From NCBI GenBank assembly GCA_037178975.1, contig JASJZH010000006.1:7192001-7256000 (forward strand): a stretch of DNA of 64,000 nt, written 5' to 3'. Numbering within the stretch: the stretch's first letter is position 1; the number at the start of each line of letters is the position of its first letter. Position numbers and translations under genes: made by a program. The stretch comes from Oscheius tipulae. Taxonomy: Eukaryota > Nematoda > Chromadorea > Rhabditida > Rhabditidae. Below, piece by piece: positions 23,583 through 35,149 of the stretch. A model generated the notes under the pieces. The model had not been told where the DNA came from. It saw nothing but the letters and a program-made list of their open reading frames with translations, and did not search any database.

Positions 23583-26500
23583 ATGAGCTGGTATTATAGC
23601 AGTGATTTCGATTCCGACTTCGAGGATGAATCAGAATCCGATTCGTCGGAGGTCACTCCGCTTCTTGCACGACAGCGGTCCCGAAGGTGAGTGTGTGGGG
23701 AGAACCGGCTGCGGAACTATGTGACTTTTTCTCATTTTCATTGTGGAAAGTCAGTTTGATCCAGTTTTCTGTGATTGTTTCACTCATGTGTCTATCGCCA
23801 GACATGTCCATTGTGTCCACGATAAGCACCTGTCTGAATCAGTTTGCCCTTGGACCAAAAATCCAAAGTTCATTTGTGCACGAATTTGATAGGCGTCACT
23901 TTCTGATCTCACCTTATCCAAACTTACTCCATCACTCGTTGGCCTCACACTATTTCGCTTCGTTGAGGATTTCTTATTTTGTTCAGGACCTCAACGAGTA
24001 GTCAGCAGTCTTCCGTCAGTTTCTTACCGCATTCTTTTGGTTGCCTTGAAAGCAATCTGTCTTAAAAATGCTTAGATCAACTTGAAAATTCTAATGAGTG
24101 AAATTCTTATGAAAATTTCCACAGCCGTTAAAAAACCTATAGTTCAGCTTTGTCATATATTAGGTTCAGAAAAGACGACGTTTTCTGGTCATGCAAAGCA
24201 CAAAAACAAGCGCTAAAATCTGAACTTGGCAGACAGAACAAAATACATGTTGCAGTTCATTGCTCTTTTATCAAGAGAACAGTTGGTCGAGCTTAGCCAC
24301 ATGATCTGTTGTGCCAGTTATGGAAAAACTCTTAGCAAGTAAACAAAACCGTCTGGGGCATCCCCCTTAGGCGATCATTGGTAATATTTGTTCATCCTCT
24401 CTTCACTGATTAGTGATATCATTGATATTTACTTACTGTTTAACCGTCAACACAGGTGCGGACCTTTAATATTTAGTGCATTGATAAGCTACCTGTCCGC
24501 ATTATAAAAGCTCGTTGACACTTTGAACCTACTCTCTGATTTTTGTTCGTTTCACCAAACAATTGTGACGTGCCCCTGCAAAAGCTTATCCTTTTTCTTG
24601 GAGAGTGATAACGGCTCTCTACTGCCTCTGTTTATTGTTGAATTAACTCGCCCGGTTTCCAGAATGTCGAATAAACGCATGCCAAGTTTGCGGATGATCA
24701 TAGTGGCGCTGATCACATCGCTTGGAGGATCATTTCATTTTGGTTTTCAACTCACACTAACAAACTCATCACAAGGAGCTTTTGTCAGCTTTATGAACAA
24801 AACTTTGGCCACACATTTTGATGGCGGATTGTCCGATAGCACACTTAAGGTATGTATGCCGAGAAAAAGATAAAACCGCATATTCAGAATATTTGGAGTT
24901 TTGTAGTTGCCATTTTGTTCCTCGGAGCATTGGCAGGATCATTTCTCATCAGTTTGACAGGAGATTTCGTGGGTCGAAAACGTGGTCTGTATATTTCTAT
25001 CGGGCTCGGGATGGCGTCCGGTGGCTTATCTATTGTCTCCTACTTTGTAAGTCATCAAATGAGCGCATGATAAAGGTTCTTGCAGATCCCATCATTCATC
25101 TGCTATGTGATTTCACGAATAACCATGGGAATCTCAGTCTCCCTCAGTCTGGGACTGTCCGCACTGTTCCTCTCTGAAGCCAGGTTAGCCTTTTTTCGGA
25201 TCACGTGTTATCAAATTACCCCTTGGCCTCTCATGCGTTTGTTATCGGCTGCTCCCACCTGATTTTTATCTCAACTCTTGGGGCGGTTGTCATCTGCCCG
25301 AAATTGACGAGGCCCCCGGTGCCGAGACCAAGAAATCATTTACAGTCCAAAAGAATGCCGTGGATCAATTGGCATGATCACCGGAGTCTGTGTACAGTTC
25401 GGAACAGTGATTGGATCAGTACTGGCAATGCCTCAGCTCTTTGGAACATATAACCAATGGTATCTTATTTATATATGTGAGGTGGCAATGATGGTGGTTT
25501 TCTACGTAATGCTCCCCTTCTTGCCAGAGTCGCCTGGGTAAAACGAGCATCGAAGCAAGCCTATATTTTAAATTGTAGGTATCTAGTTCAAAGAGGTGCC
25601 TTTGAAACTGCGAAAAAAGCAGTCATGTTCTTCCACAAGTGTACAGAGGAGAGAGCTGACGAGATTTTGAACGAGATTAAGGTAAAAACATAAAAAATAG
25701 ACACCAAATGCAGTCTAGGAAGAGCAAAAAAAGGCCAAAAAGCAATATGGTATGCTCGATATTTTGAAGAAAGGATCATTGAGAAAGAAAGCCATGATTG
25801 GTATGATTGTTACATTCGCCATGTCTTTCAGTGGAATCGCTGGTAAGTTTTAACACAAATTGATCCAAATAAGCATTTGTCAGTGATCAACGCGTACGCG
25901 TTCGACATTCTCATGGACACCGGTTTGTCGAGTCTCGGAGCTTCGCTCGGAAACATTGGTATTGCGCTTGTTAGTGTTGTAAGTCCACATGATTTAACAA
26001 CAAAACCATTTTTTTTAGTTTGCTATCGTAATCGCTTCGACTGTTGTTGACAAATTCGGCCGAAGGCCACTCTTGTTGTTTGCCTTCGTGGGATGCCTAT
26101 TCTGCAATTTTGTCATTTTTGGACTCATGTTCACTTTTGACAAATATGGGGTAAGTCCTTGAAATGTTGTTATCAAAAAGGTGCAGTCAGTTTCCCGAGG
26201 TTTTAAAGGAAAACATAATATGAATGGAGTTTTTCACGAAAGTTTCGTTTCAGTACAGCGCACTGGGTTTCTGTCTAATCTTTGTGATCTGCATCTTCAT
26301 CGTCTTCTTTGCCATCGGTCCTGGTCCCCTCTGCTACTTTATCAATGCAGAACTGGTCGATCTGTCGGCTAGGAGTGCGGCACAAAGCTGGGCCAGTGTA
26401 GTCCAGATGCTGAGGTACTAAAGTCCTTCTCGAAGAGTCAATACCTGTTTTAGTCGATTCATTCTGGTAGCCAGCTACACTCCATTGAAAAATCAAATCC

Positions 26501-26745
26501 ACTCATTTGCTTATCTGATCCTGTTCGTCGCGCCAGTGGCAGCATCTATAGTCTATCTCTACTTTTATTTGCCTGAGACCAAAAATAAGAATGCTGCTGA
26601 GGTAAACAGGTTTAATTTTTGTAACAAAAGATTATTTTAGGTGGAAGAAGCCATGACAAGATTGCCCACAATCTTTTCATTAACCCACAAAAGCAAAACT
26701 GCTCCAGCGTTAGAGAAGAAGGAAGAGATCTTCACTCATATATGA
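23583..26745 (+). CDS. SLC2-type major facilitator (sugar-transporter family)
   Basis: Twelve exons (23583-23686, 24663-24849, 24888-25046, 25086-25183, 25346-25537, 25579-25681, 25719-25842, 25884-25978, 26019-26150, 26254-26414, 26454-26601, 26641-26745) give 535 aa with twelve predicted membrane helices. Family signatures are visible: GDFVGRKRG between TM2 and TM3, PESPGYLV before the central loop, DKFGRRPLL between TM8 and TM9, GPGPLCYFINAE in TM10 and LPETKNKNAAEVEEAM after TM12. The family moves hexoses or related polyols by facilitated diffusion or proton symport. The TM7 block usually QQLSGINA reads MSFSGIAV here, so the substrate may not be glucose. The first exon adds an acidic cytosolic leader with an ExxxLL element (EVTPLL). 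A shorter start at the ATG in exon 2 (24664) is possible. AATAAA at 26785. Confidence 0.88.
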
Positions 26746-29152
26746 GATTAATCCCGAGTTTATGTACATTACGGCTGTCGACCTAATAAAACTGTCGGGC
26801 CAAACGTCTTCCTTGCTTAATTTTTTTCCTCGCGCGTGAGTGTCTTCACACTTGATCGGCCGTAATCTGAGCTTGTAAAAAAGCGGGTCCCTCAGCGAGG
26901 AGACGCATCAACCGGGAGCCGGCTCAGTCTGATTTAGAGAGACACGTCCGACACACCTGGTTTACACTCTTTCTCGGCCCGCAATTGGAAAATATTGCGC
27001 TTAGTGGCCGTAACATGCATAAATTTGATTGTTGCTGAGAACAATCAAAATTATCCGTTCCATCTCATGAGATGTTTTGTAACAGGTCTTTCGTGAAATT
27101 TATCGCATGCTGTTCTTAATAACTATGCTCTATTTTTGCAAGTTTTATGAGTATAAGATGGTAAAAGATAAGAAGCCCTTCCCGAAATCGTCTGTACTCT
27201 ACAATGGTTATAGTTTTGAGACGCTCGTTCTCACCTTTGGGCCTCTCTCCTTCACTTTGCCCAATTCTGGATGTGAATCTGCTCCAAGCAAGATTTGTGC
27301 TCAGATCAGGGTAAACTAAGTAATCAGCATGAAATTTTGAAATCGTCGTGAGTTTTGAAATAAATTAATTTTCGACTTGAAATCTAACCTCTATACATTC
27401 TACGTGATTTTGCCCGCATTCCTTGACACTTTAGGAGACGTCATTCGTTAACAGCGTTGGAAGCAAAAAGAAAACAGGTGCTCTGAGAACAGGAATTGAA
27501 ATGATATACGATGCTGTGCTCAGAAGCATGGTTCCCGGCTGATGCTTGATTCATCAGCGCCTACTCTTACACTGTGAGCCGAAAATACACGGTGCCTTTG
27601 CGGCAGACTGCGGTCGCCCTCCCACAAACAACGTTGCCTATCAGCTGGCAAGCTCATGCTTGTAGTAGTCAACTATTCTCATCAAACTGTTTCGAGCTAC
27701 TAAACTTCTTCAACTGACGTTCGTTCACGACCTGGTAGCTTTGGTTTTTGTAAGGTTCGTGAGCCAGCTATGACAATATTGGTGTACTGTTGATGAACAA
27801 TCCCTGACGCATTCTTACAAGACAAACTTCATGGCTAGATGACACATTAGTAATATTTGCAAGCATTTACAGCTTACCGTATCAATTTCAATATCATACA
27901 TATCGTATGAAACTTTTGTCCCATTATTGGGTCAAGCTGTAGCTTTTTGTAATAATGGAAGATTCTCGACGTTGTAGAGCAGAGAAGCTTACACAATTTT
28001 TTAGACTACTCTCTATAGGGAAAAAACGTTGGCTCTGATGAAATGAAAAGCTTTGAAAAAGGCTCCACTGGTGTAACTACTTTCTGAACATGATCAAAAA
28101 GTGTCAGTATATTTTTATTGGCTCTTGGAGACAACAGATGTCCAGCCAGCAGGCTGAAGGGAATAATCTGCCTTCTATTACAGCATCTTTCACCTTGCCG
28201 ATTCCTCCGAACACTCTCGGTGTCATTAAAATTCTATGACAATGTCTGCCAATTGTCAGTGCCCTATTTGCGAAGTTTTCAATGATTCACCATATGTGTG
28301 AGAGCGGTGCACGGTGGTTTCCAATAAAGAAACAAGCAAAGTTTCTGCTTTATCAATCCTCTCATCTGCTCTAATAAGCATACACAAATTTGAGGTAACA
28401 GAGTATTAGCGAGAGATCAAGAAAAACCATTTAAGCTCTGGTTTGGTACCTCTCATTAAAGAAATGGCTTTTCCTGTATTTCTGTTAAAACGACATTATG
28501 AAATGAGGCAAAATGTCATCTTAACCATCCTAACCAACTAAATGTACACAAGTACAATGTTTGGTTGATTCACAAATTGTTTTGAGATCAGTGTTCTTTA
28601 TACATTGATTTGTGGATCGACTTAGAAAGCTTTGTGTGCTTGTTGGCACCTATTGGTCTTGTTTTTCTGCGACTCCATCCATCAGGCGTGCCATGTTGTT
28701 CGCGGATTTCAGGCCAAACCTGTGTGATCCACCCACGTCTCGCCGGCAGTCTTTTGCCGCCATCACCCTCAAGCCACCTTGCACTTGTCAACCACGAGCA
28801 GCTCCTAATTATGTGTTCCTCTGTTTGATTGTTACTATCTTCTGCAAACAGTTTTTTTGCAGCTGCTTTTTGTCCTTTTCGAAACCTTTAGTGATCAAGT
28901 ACCGCCCACGCAACAGCCTCACTTTTGGCACAGTGGGCATTTTTCGGAGATCTTGTGTTTTGATCCGCGTCACTTTTTCCAAACTCTCTTCAACGTTTGG
29001 TTGTGACTATTTTTCTATTCAGGACGCTTATTTCTCTTGTTTGGATATCAACTCGTAAGTACTCTTCCGTTCCTAGTTTATTAACTTAGCTTTGATCACA
29101 TTTCGGTTTCTTCAACCTTTTGGTTCATTTTCACTCTAAAGTCACAATTCAG
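26746..29152. other. Intergenic region and probable 5' UTR of the PEVK-like gene
   Basis: No coding exon is supported between the transporter and ATG 29153. The segment up to about 29055 ends at a good donor (GTAAGT), and the acceptor CACAATTCAG directly precedes the ATG at 29153. This fits a 5' UTR exon or a trans-splice site. A short GC-rich patch at about 26830-26970 and a small inverted repeat near 27530-27560 have no assigned role. Confidence 0.4.
26785..26790 (+). terminator. Poly(A) signal of the SLC2 gene
   Basis: AATAAA lies 40 nt after the TGA at 26743-26745. Confidence 0.55.
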
Positions 29153-32100
29153 ATGTCGGACACGGAAGATCAGCAGGCTCAAGATGCTCCTGAAGTGGAG
29201 GTCGAAGAAGAGACTGCCTTTGTCAACAAAGAGTTGACTGTTGAATTCCAAGGTTTTTAGATCTAATACAATACGAGAACCTGGTTATTAGAATCGGCTG
29301 AGGGAGCTGCTGAAGAGGGCAGCGCCGCTGCACCTGAAGAGGAGGCTAGCGCTCAGCCGGCCAGCGTCCAACCGGGTGATGACGACCGCACAGAAGACCA
29401 GGTAGGATTTGTTCGAGATCCTCGAAATTGAGCTGTTTTCTATTCTCTATGCGAGTTACTACTCGTCTTCTCTTACACTCGCCGGGAGCAGTTGCCACCT
29501 TGGACACATGCACAGCGCAGTAATGCCAGCAGTCGTCCAAGTCAATATAATGGCAGAAAGTATTTGCTGACAAAAAACGCGTTTAAGGACAATAGTGTTT
29601 GTATATGAAAGAAGGAAATAGGACGGGATTGTGTTAAAGACAAAAAGTAGGATGTTTGCTCGAACGGATAGACCTGACTCGATTTCGGCAAACTTTCAAA
29701 CCCCCGCGGCGTCAGCAGAGATCTTTTAGTCTTTAGCAGATCAAGCTTTAAACAAAAAAAATAGCCTCGTGAGCAGGTTTGCAGTAAAGTAGAGAAGTTT
29801 TTAACCCCTAGCGCCTTGAAATGACTTTGAATACTTGAATACAGTTGATTGTCTTCGTTCGCCTATTTTGAGCAACAACAGAATTGGTCATGTCAGACAG
29901 TTTTTTCTTTGTCTAATCTATCCGTATAAAAATTTTTCTGTACGTTTTTCCATTACTCACGTTCCGGGTTTAAAAAAAGCAAACTCTTACCACTCTAGGA
30001 TCTTTGCTCGCGGCGCCCCCGACCCACCCACCCGCTTTTTGCCATTGGCCAAACGAGCTCCTCTCGCTGAATCAACTGTTTCCATTCGACTCTTCCAAAC
30101 AGTTTCTATGTTCTCTTTTTCAGGTGCCTGATATCACAGGAACAGAAGCCATCGATCCCATGACCACCAGCATGGACGGTATTGAAGATCTCCCACCCAA
30201 TGAGGAGGCTCAGGTGAATGAACCTCTTGTTTGTCGCTTTTGTGATCTGCTTCCAATAGCCAAATGGGTTTGTTAATCGGGTAGTACTGTTTAAAGCATT
30301 TTAACTTGCATGATAGAATAGTCATACTTATATTCCAAGGACGAACTCGGAGACACGATCTACGAGGAAGACGAGGAACAAGATGAAAACTACCTCCCTG
30401 ATCAGATGGAATCTGCCGAGCACCAAGAACCAGAGGAGGAGGAACAGGTGTCACTATTGCTTTTTGACCTATTGAGCTCCCATTTCACTAAACACAGAAA
30501 AAACATCTTACTAATCGAAATATTGGCTTCTTTGAACTAAATGGCAGTTACAGGCCGAAGAGCCTCAAAAAGAAGAATCTGTTCCGGCTGAGGATGCCGC
30601 TCCCGCGGAGGTAACCCTATTTTCTATCAGTGTTATACGGAAAACGCAGGAGGAGGCTCCTGAAACTCAACCGGAAGAGGCTCCGGAACAGCCACTGGCA
30701 GAGGAGGTAGTCCTATAAAAACGTAGATTAGAATAATTTTGGTTTTAAGGATGCTCCTGAAGAACCCACTCCCGCTGAGGAGGCCCCTGCTGCGGAGGAA
30801 GAGCCTGCAGTTGAGCCCGAACCTGAGCCAGAAGTTGAACCTGAAGCAACTCCTGCTGAAGAAGAGCCTGTCCCGGAAGAGCCCCAAGAAGAGGCTGCTC
30901 CAGAAGTGCCCGCCCCAGCTGAAGACGAACCAGTTGCGGAGGAAGAGGTTGGTGTTTTTCTTCACACTTTATGAAACAGCTGCCCAGCCAGATTTGTGGA
31001 TGGAAAACCAAAACATGTGAACATCTGTTTATCGCCCGTTTTCAGCCCGCTCCCGTTGAGGAAGAAGCCCCCGCAGAAAACCAGAGCTTCGAGCTTCAAG
31101 CTCCACCAGAGGGCAAAAGACCGAGAACTCCCAATGAGTTGGACAACCCTCCGGAGGAGGAAGAGTTCCACGATGCTGAAGAGGCACCTGGATCCGTTCC
31201 TCCCACTCCCAGATCTGCTGCTTCTCGTGAGTTGAACAGTGTGAAATGATCTAAAGATGGTCCAGAAAAGCCGCCTTCGGTCCCAGCCACTCCCAGATCC
31301 GCTGCTCCTTCTGAGGTGCCAGCTACACCCAAGTCTGCAGCTCCCTCGGAGGTTCCTCCTACACCTAAATCTGCTGCTCCATCTGAGCCACCAGGGACTC
31401 CAAGATCCACTGTTCCTTCCGAGCTGCCTCAGACTCCCAGATCTGCTGCTCCTTCTTCTGTTCCTCCAACTCCGAAGTCCGCTGTCGGAAATGGAAGTGT
31501 CATGAATGGAAGTATTCCCGGCACTCCTAAGTCTATCGTTGCCTCTGTCAAGAATGAGACGTGAATGCGTTCTTCAATTGCTTTTATCTGAAGTTTTTAG
31601 TCCAATGGCTACTCCGGCTGCCTCCACTCCCAAAGCTACTGGAACACCCAAGAGTTCCACTGCTTTCAACTTTGAGGAGACGCCAGCTACTCCCACCAAG
31701 ACGGAGAGTACTGTAGGATTTGAGGACGCTGTGAGCACCCCCAGAACCCCAAGGACCCCTCGCACGCCAAGGACACCCAGAACTCCCAAGACACCTAAGG
31801 CGTAAGTCAGAACCCCTAAGGTTTTACGTTTTTATCAGTGCTGCGGAGCCAGAACCCGAGCCCGTTGCTGAGCCCGAACCTGAACCAGAGGCTGCTCCTG
31901 AAGAGCCGGAGCCGGTTGCTGAGGAGGCTGCTCCTGAAGAGCCAGAACCAGTGGCTGAGGAAAATGCCGATGAGCCTCAGGAGGCTGTTGAGCCTGAACC
32001 AGAACCAGCTCAGGAGGAGGAGGTACAGGTAGCAAAATGTTCTATGTAACAAGTTGAACTCAGAAGGAAGAAGCCGCTCCAGCTACCGAGGAACCCGAAG

Positions 32101-34350
32101 AGCGCCCAACCAGGGCTGCTCGCGTCCAGTCCCCTTCTCCTCCACCAGCTCGCAGACGTGTTCAGTCTCCATCTCCCGAACGCCGAGCCGCCAGAGAAGG
32201 CAAGGCGGAGCCAGCTGCCAGAGACCACATCAGTTACGACCAGGATTCTTTCCGCCAAGTTCCTCCTCCTCGCATCCCGACAGCGACCAGCTTCAGCTCG
32301 TGGTCTCCGGCCGACAAGAGCAGCTATACCCCCATCTCGTAAGTTTTCTGTCATGATTGACCAAATTTTCTGCCTTCAGTCCTTTCGTGTCGAACCCCAA
32401 CAAGTACAGGAACGAATACACCGCCACCAGCAACTACAAGCCCAGCCACCTGTACACCAGCATCTTCGACGACATCGTCAGCACAGGTATGTGAGTTTTT
32501 GATTAGTCATTGACAGAATCCAGGCGCTTTCTCCTCTGCCCTCTATTCCACTACGCGACTCATCGAGCGCTCCCGCAGTCGTACCCGCGAACGTCGCCAA
32601 GCTATGCGCTCCCAACGTTCAGCCAGCAACTACTACAAGTGAGTCTCTTTCTGACGTTAATCTTATGATTTCCCTACTGAATAAGGTATCAATCTACAGG
32701 TATCTCTTGGACAACCAGTAAGCGATGTGGTTCTGTGTAGGATATAGAATTGGACTATCAATGTTAGAGAATAGTATCACAGGAGAGAGTGATAACGCTT
32801 TTTTTAAAGAACTGTTGCTTGTTTCGAGGGAAGATACAAAGATTTTACGGATTCTACTTCAGGTACACCTCCCAGTATCCCGCTCCTACTCGTACTCGCG
32901 AGTACAGCACACCGCCATCTCGCGCCGTCAGCAGGCCTCCCAGCAGGAGCGGTTCCTTCATCTCCTTCATGGAGTACAGCGACGCCAAGAACGGCGAGCT
33001 CTCCCGCGCCGCTTCCCGTTCCTCCATCTACGACAGCGGCCTCTCCCGCAGCTGGTATACCGCGATCTGGTGGGACAATAGAAAATCTTCAGCTCCCGAG
33101 GCAACGTGGACATGTACCTGGGTGGAGGTCGTCTTTCTCGCGTGGATAGCTACGTTAGAGACATCCATACTCCTTACGAGTACGAGGTTCCTTCAACCTA
33201 CGAACGATACAGATCTTCTTCCCGTCCTGGCGGATATTCTTCTATTAATGGGTACACGGTATGTGGCTGAGGTGTAGAGATGCGCGGGAAAAACAAACTT
33301 TTCAACCGGCGGCAGTATCGAGTTTCTCACGTCTCACACTTTTTGCAAGAGACCCAATGAACGTCTTGAGCTGTCTGGTTGGTTTTTTGCTTCCCCGAAA
33401 TTTAAAATAGCTTTTCCCTCGTCATAGACACTTGAGACAAAAACGCCGAGGCATCTGTTTGAGTGCGCAGTTCTTCTAATAGTTTTTACAAGATCGATGA
33501 TCCACTCCGGAAGAAACTAGTGGTGCATAGCACTTAATACTGTGTGTGTCTTGGTGCGCGCAGCTCAAACACTATGCATCCAGCTTCCTTTCCGCGCGAA
33601 AACGGCCCTTGTTCTATTTTTCCGAACGAACGAGCCGACGGCTATCCTCTTTTCGTAGAATGTATCTATTTAGTAAAAAACGATTATTCCGCAGGGTAAC
33701 CGGTTTTCTTTGTGCATTTTAGTCTTAACGTTTAGAGCTATACTACTTCTCCGAGCTATGTCGAGACCGAAAGCACCCGCCGAATGAAGCGATACCGTGA
33801 CGATGTGTCGACTCCGATGGTTAGGAGCATGTACGAGGTATAGAACTTTTTCTGCTTCATTCATTGGCTGAATTCCTTTAATTGATAACAAGTGTCCAGT
33901 CTATTGTCCAGAACACATTTTCTAGTGTCCAAGTCGAGTCCTTATCTATCGCTTCGCATGTTAAACAGCAATTTCAGGGACGAATTGGCCACTTGGAGAG
34001 GTCTCTTTCACGAGAGAAACTCAACAAGGATCGGGTGAGCCGTGTGCTCCTTTCTTATAACATAGTCATAGAAGCTTTCTAATGCCTCCAAAAAGAGAAA
34101 TTGCATCCAATTTTTAGAGAGCTTTTCAAGACAGACATAGTTTAGTTCCCGCCGCCTAAAATTGCAGTTTTTGAGTGTCACAAAGTGAAAAATGAGAATT
34201 TAGCTGCGCACGGAGTATCATCAGCTGTCCAACAAGCTTGACCAGGCCGTACGACAGATGGAGCTGCTGAGGTCTCAGTCATATTCGAGCATGCGATCAT
34301 CTTCTCAGCCTCGCACGAGCGTCTACACCCACTTCTACCCGTACTATTGA
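29153..34350 (+). CDS. Large Glu/Pro/Ala-rich PEVK-like structural protein with Arg/Ser/Tyr-rich C-terminal half
   Basis: Twenty exons from ATG 29153 to TGA 34348-34350 splice into one frame of 919 aa. Residues 1-300 are acidic and repeat Glu-Pro-Ala motifs, much like a titin PEVK spring. Then come about six 12-residue repeats of the type VPATPKSAAPSE, seven tandem TPR/TPK triplets and a second acidic Pro block. From about residue 530 it turns basic and Arg/Ser/Tyr-rich (RRRVQSPSPERR, SRSRTRERRQAMRSQRSAS), with one 18-nt microexon (32700-32717). The last two exons form a coiled coil (GRIGHLERSLSREKLNKDR joined to LRTEYHQLSNKLDQAVRQME) and end SVYTHFYPYY. The 3' half prefers C-ending codons, as strongly expressed genes do. 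I recognise no named family. A cytoskeletal, muscle or cuticle-anchor role is inferred only from composition. Confidence 0.8.
31280..31486 (+). repeat. 36-nt (12-aa) tandem repeat inside the PEVK-like gene
   Basis: Five full copies and one partial copy of a 12-codon unit encode variants of VPATPKSAAPSE. Each unit carries a TP(K/R)S core, a typical proline-directed kinase target. The bases are more diverged than the residues, which suggests the motif is under selection. Confidence 0.85.
31737..31799 (+). repeat. Seven tandem Thr-Pro-Arg/Lys triplets
   Basis: Twenty-one codons encode TP followed by R or K seven times in a row. Synonymous codons vary along the run, so it is not a simple recent microsatellite. 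Confidence 0.85.
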
Positions 34351-34691
34351 ACTATTCCCTTTAATAAGCCACGGCAGAAAAGCAACGAAAAGGTTTCCGT
34401 ACAAAACGCTTTCGATTCGAACAAAAAACTAGTTTTAGCATGCTAGGACTATATGTGTGTCTTCTATATTCTATCCTTTTACTCTATTTTTAACCCTTAC
34501 CGCTCCGGTAGCGCTTCCAGAATGCCACATTCTGATTCTTCTCTCTAATCCCTCTGCTAAGTGTTATTTTTGTAAATAGATGCGATAAATGTTATTAACC
34601 CGTCCTCTTTGTTAACGATCAGCACTCAGCACTGAAGGTATGATCCGACTGCGGATCTTTTCCTCTTCGCAGCCAATCTAACCTTTTCTAG

Positions 34692-34952
34692 CCCGTACAC
34701 GTTCACACCTTCGAACAGCCTGGCAGAAGCCCGTCTACCCAGGCCCTCAATCGCTTATACTCTGGCTTTGCACGCGAATGGGCTACCCAGTACTGAGAGG
34801 TATGTTTTCAAAGAGTACTTAAACAAACAGGGTCTTTCAGGTGGCGTCGAGGCAATGTTCTTTGGAGCGGCATGTATTCCCGTCCTTGGAACGATGATAT
34901 TCTCCGTAAAACAGTTGCCTATTATGTTTCTTGTGCGGCTAAGCGTGAATAG
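34692..34952 (+). CDS. Two downstream exons: alternative 3' end of the PEVK-like gene or a separate short gene
   Basis: After a TTTTCTAG acceptor, 34692-34789 opens in phase 0. With a donor GTACTG at 34790 it joins 34841-34952 in frame and stops at TAG. The product carries two related motifs, RLYSGFAREW and VLWSGMYSRPW (shared LxSGxxxRxW). A second possible donor (GTATG at 34800) gives another open frame into the same last exon. No in-frame ATG lies upstream, so these exons must be joined to something 5'. The phase-0 donor at 34034 of the PEVK-like gene would fit. AATAAA at 35083 closes the transcript. Confidence 0.4.
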
Positions 34953-35082
34953 TTTTTAAAACTTTATGCTTTCCTTCTTCTCATACTACTATCTTCTCCC
35001 AGCAAACAACTGCGTATGATTCGAATCCGGCCATTCAGCGATTGCTTTTATATAATTTGCAAACTCGCTACTTTTAGTATAA

Positions 35083-35088
35083 AATAAA
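35083..35088 (+). terminator. Poly(A) signal after the alternative 3' exons
   Basis: AATAAA lies 130 nt past the TAG at 34952 and supports a + strand transcript end distinct from the PEVK-like stop at 34350. Confidence 0.45.
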
Positions 35089-35149
35089 CTTTCCATGAAC
35101 CATTTCAATAACCAATTTTTATTGTCGGAATCAAGGGTTGCTATCATAT

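Noticed and set aside
31227-31256. A possible 30-nt intron in the PEVK-like gene
   Set aside because: Using the next acceptor (GTCCAG) gives 39 nt and preserves the frame, so the longer one is preferred.
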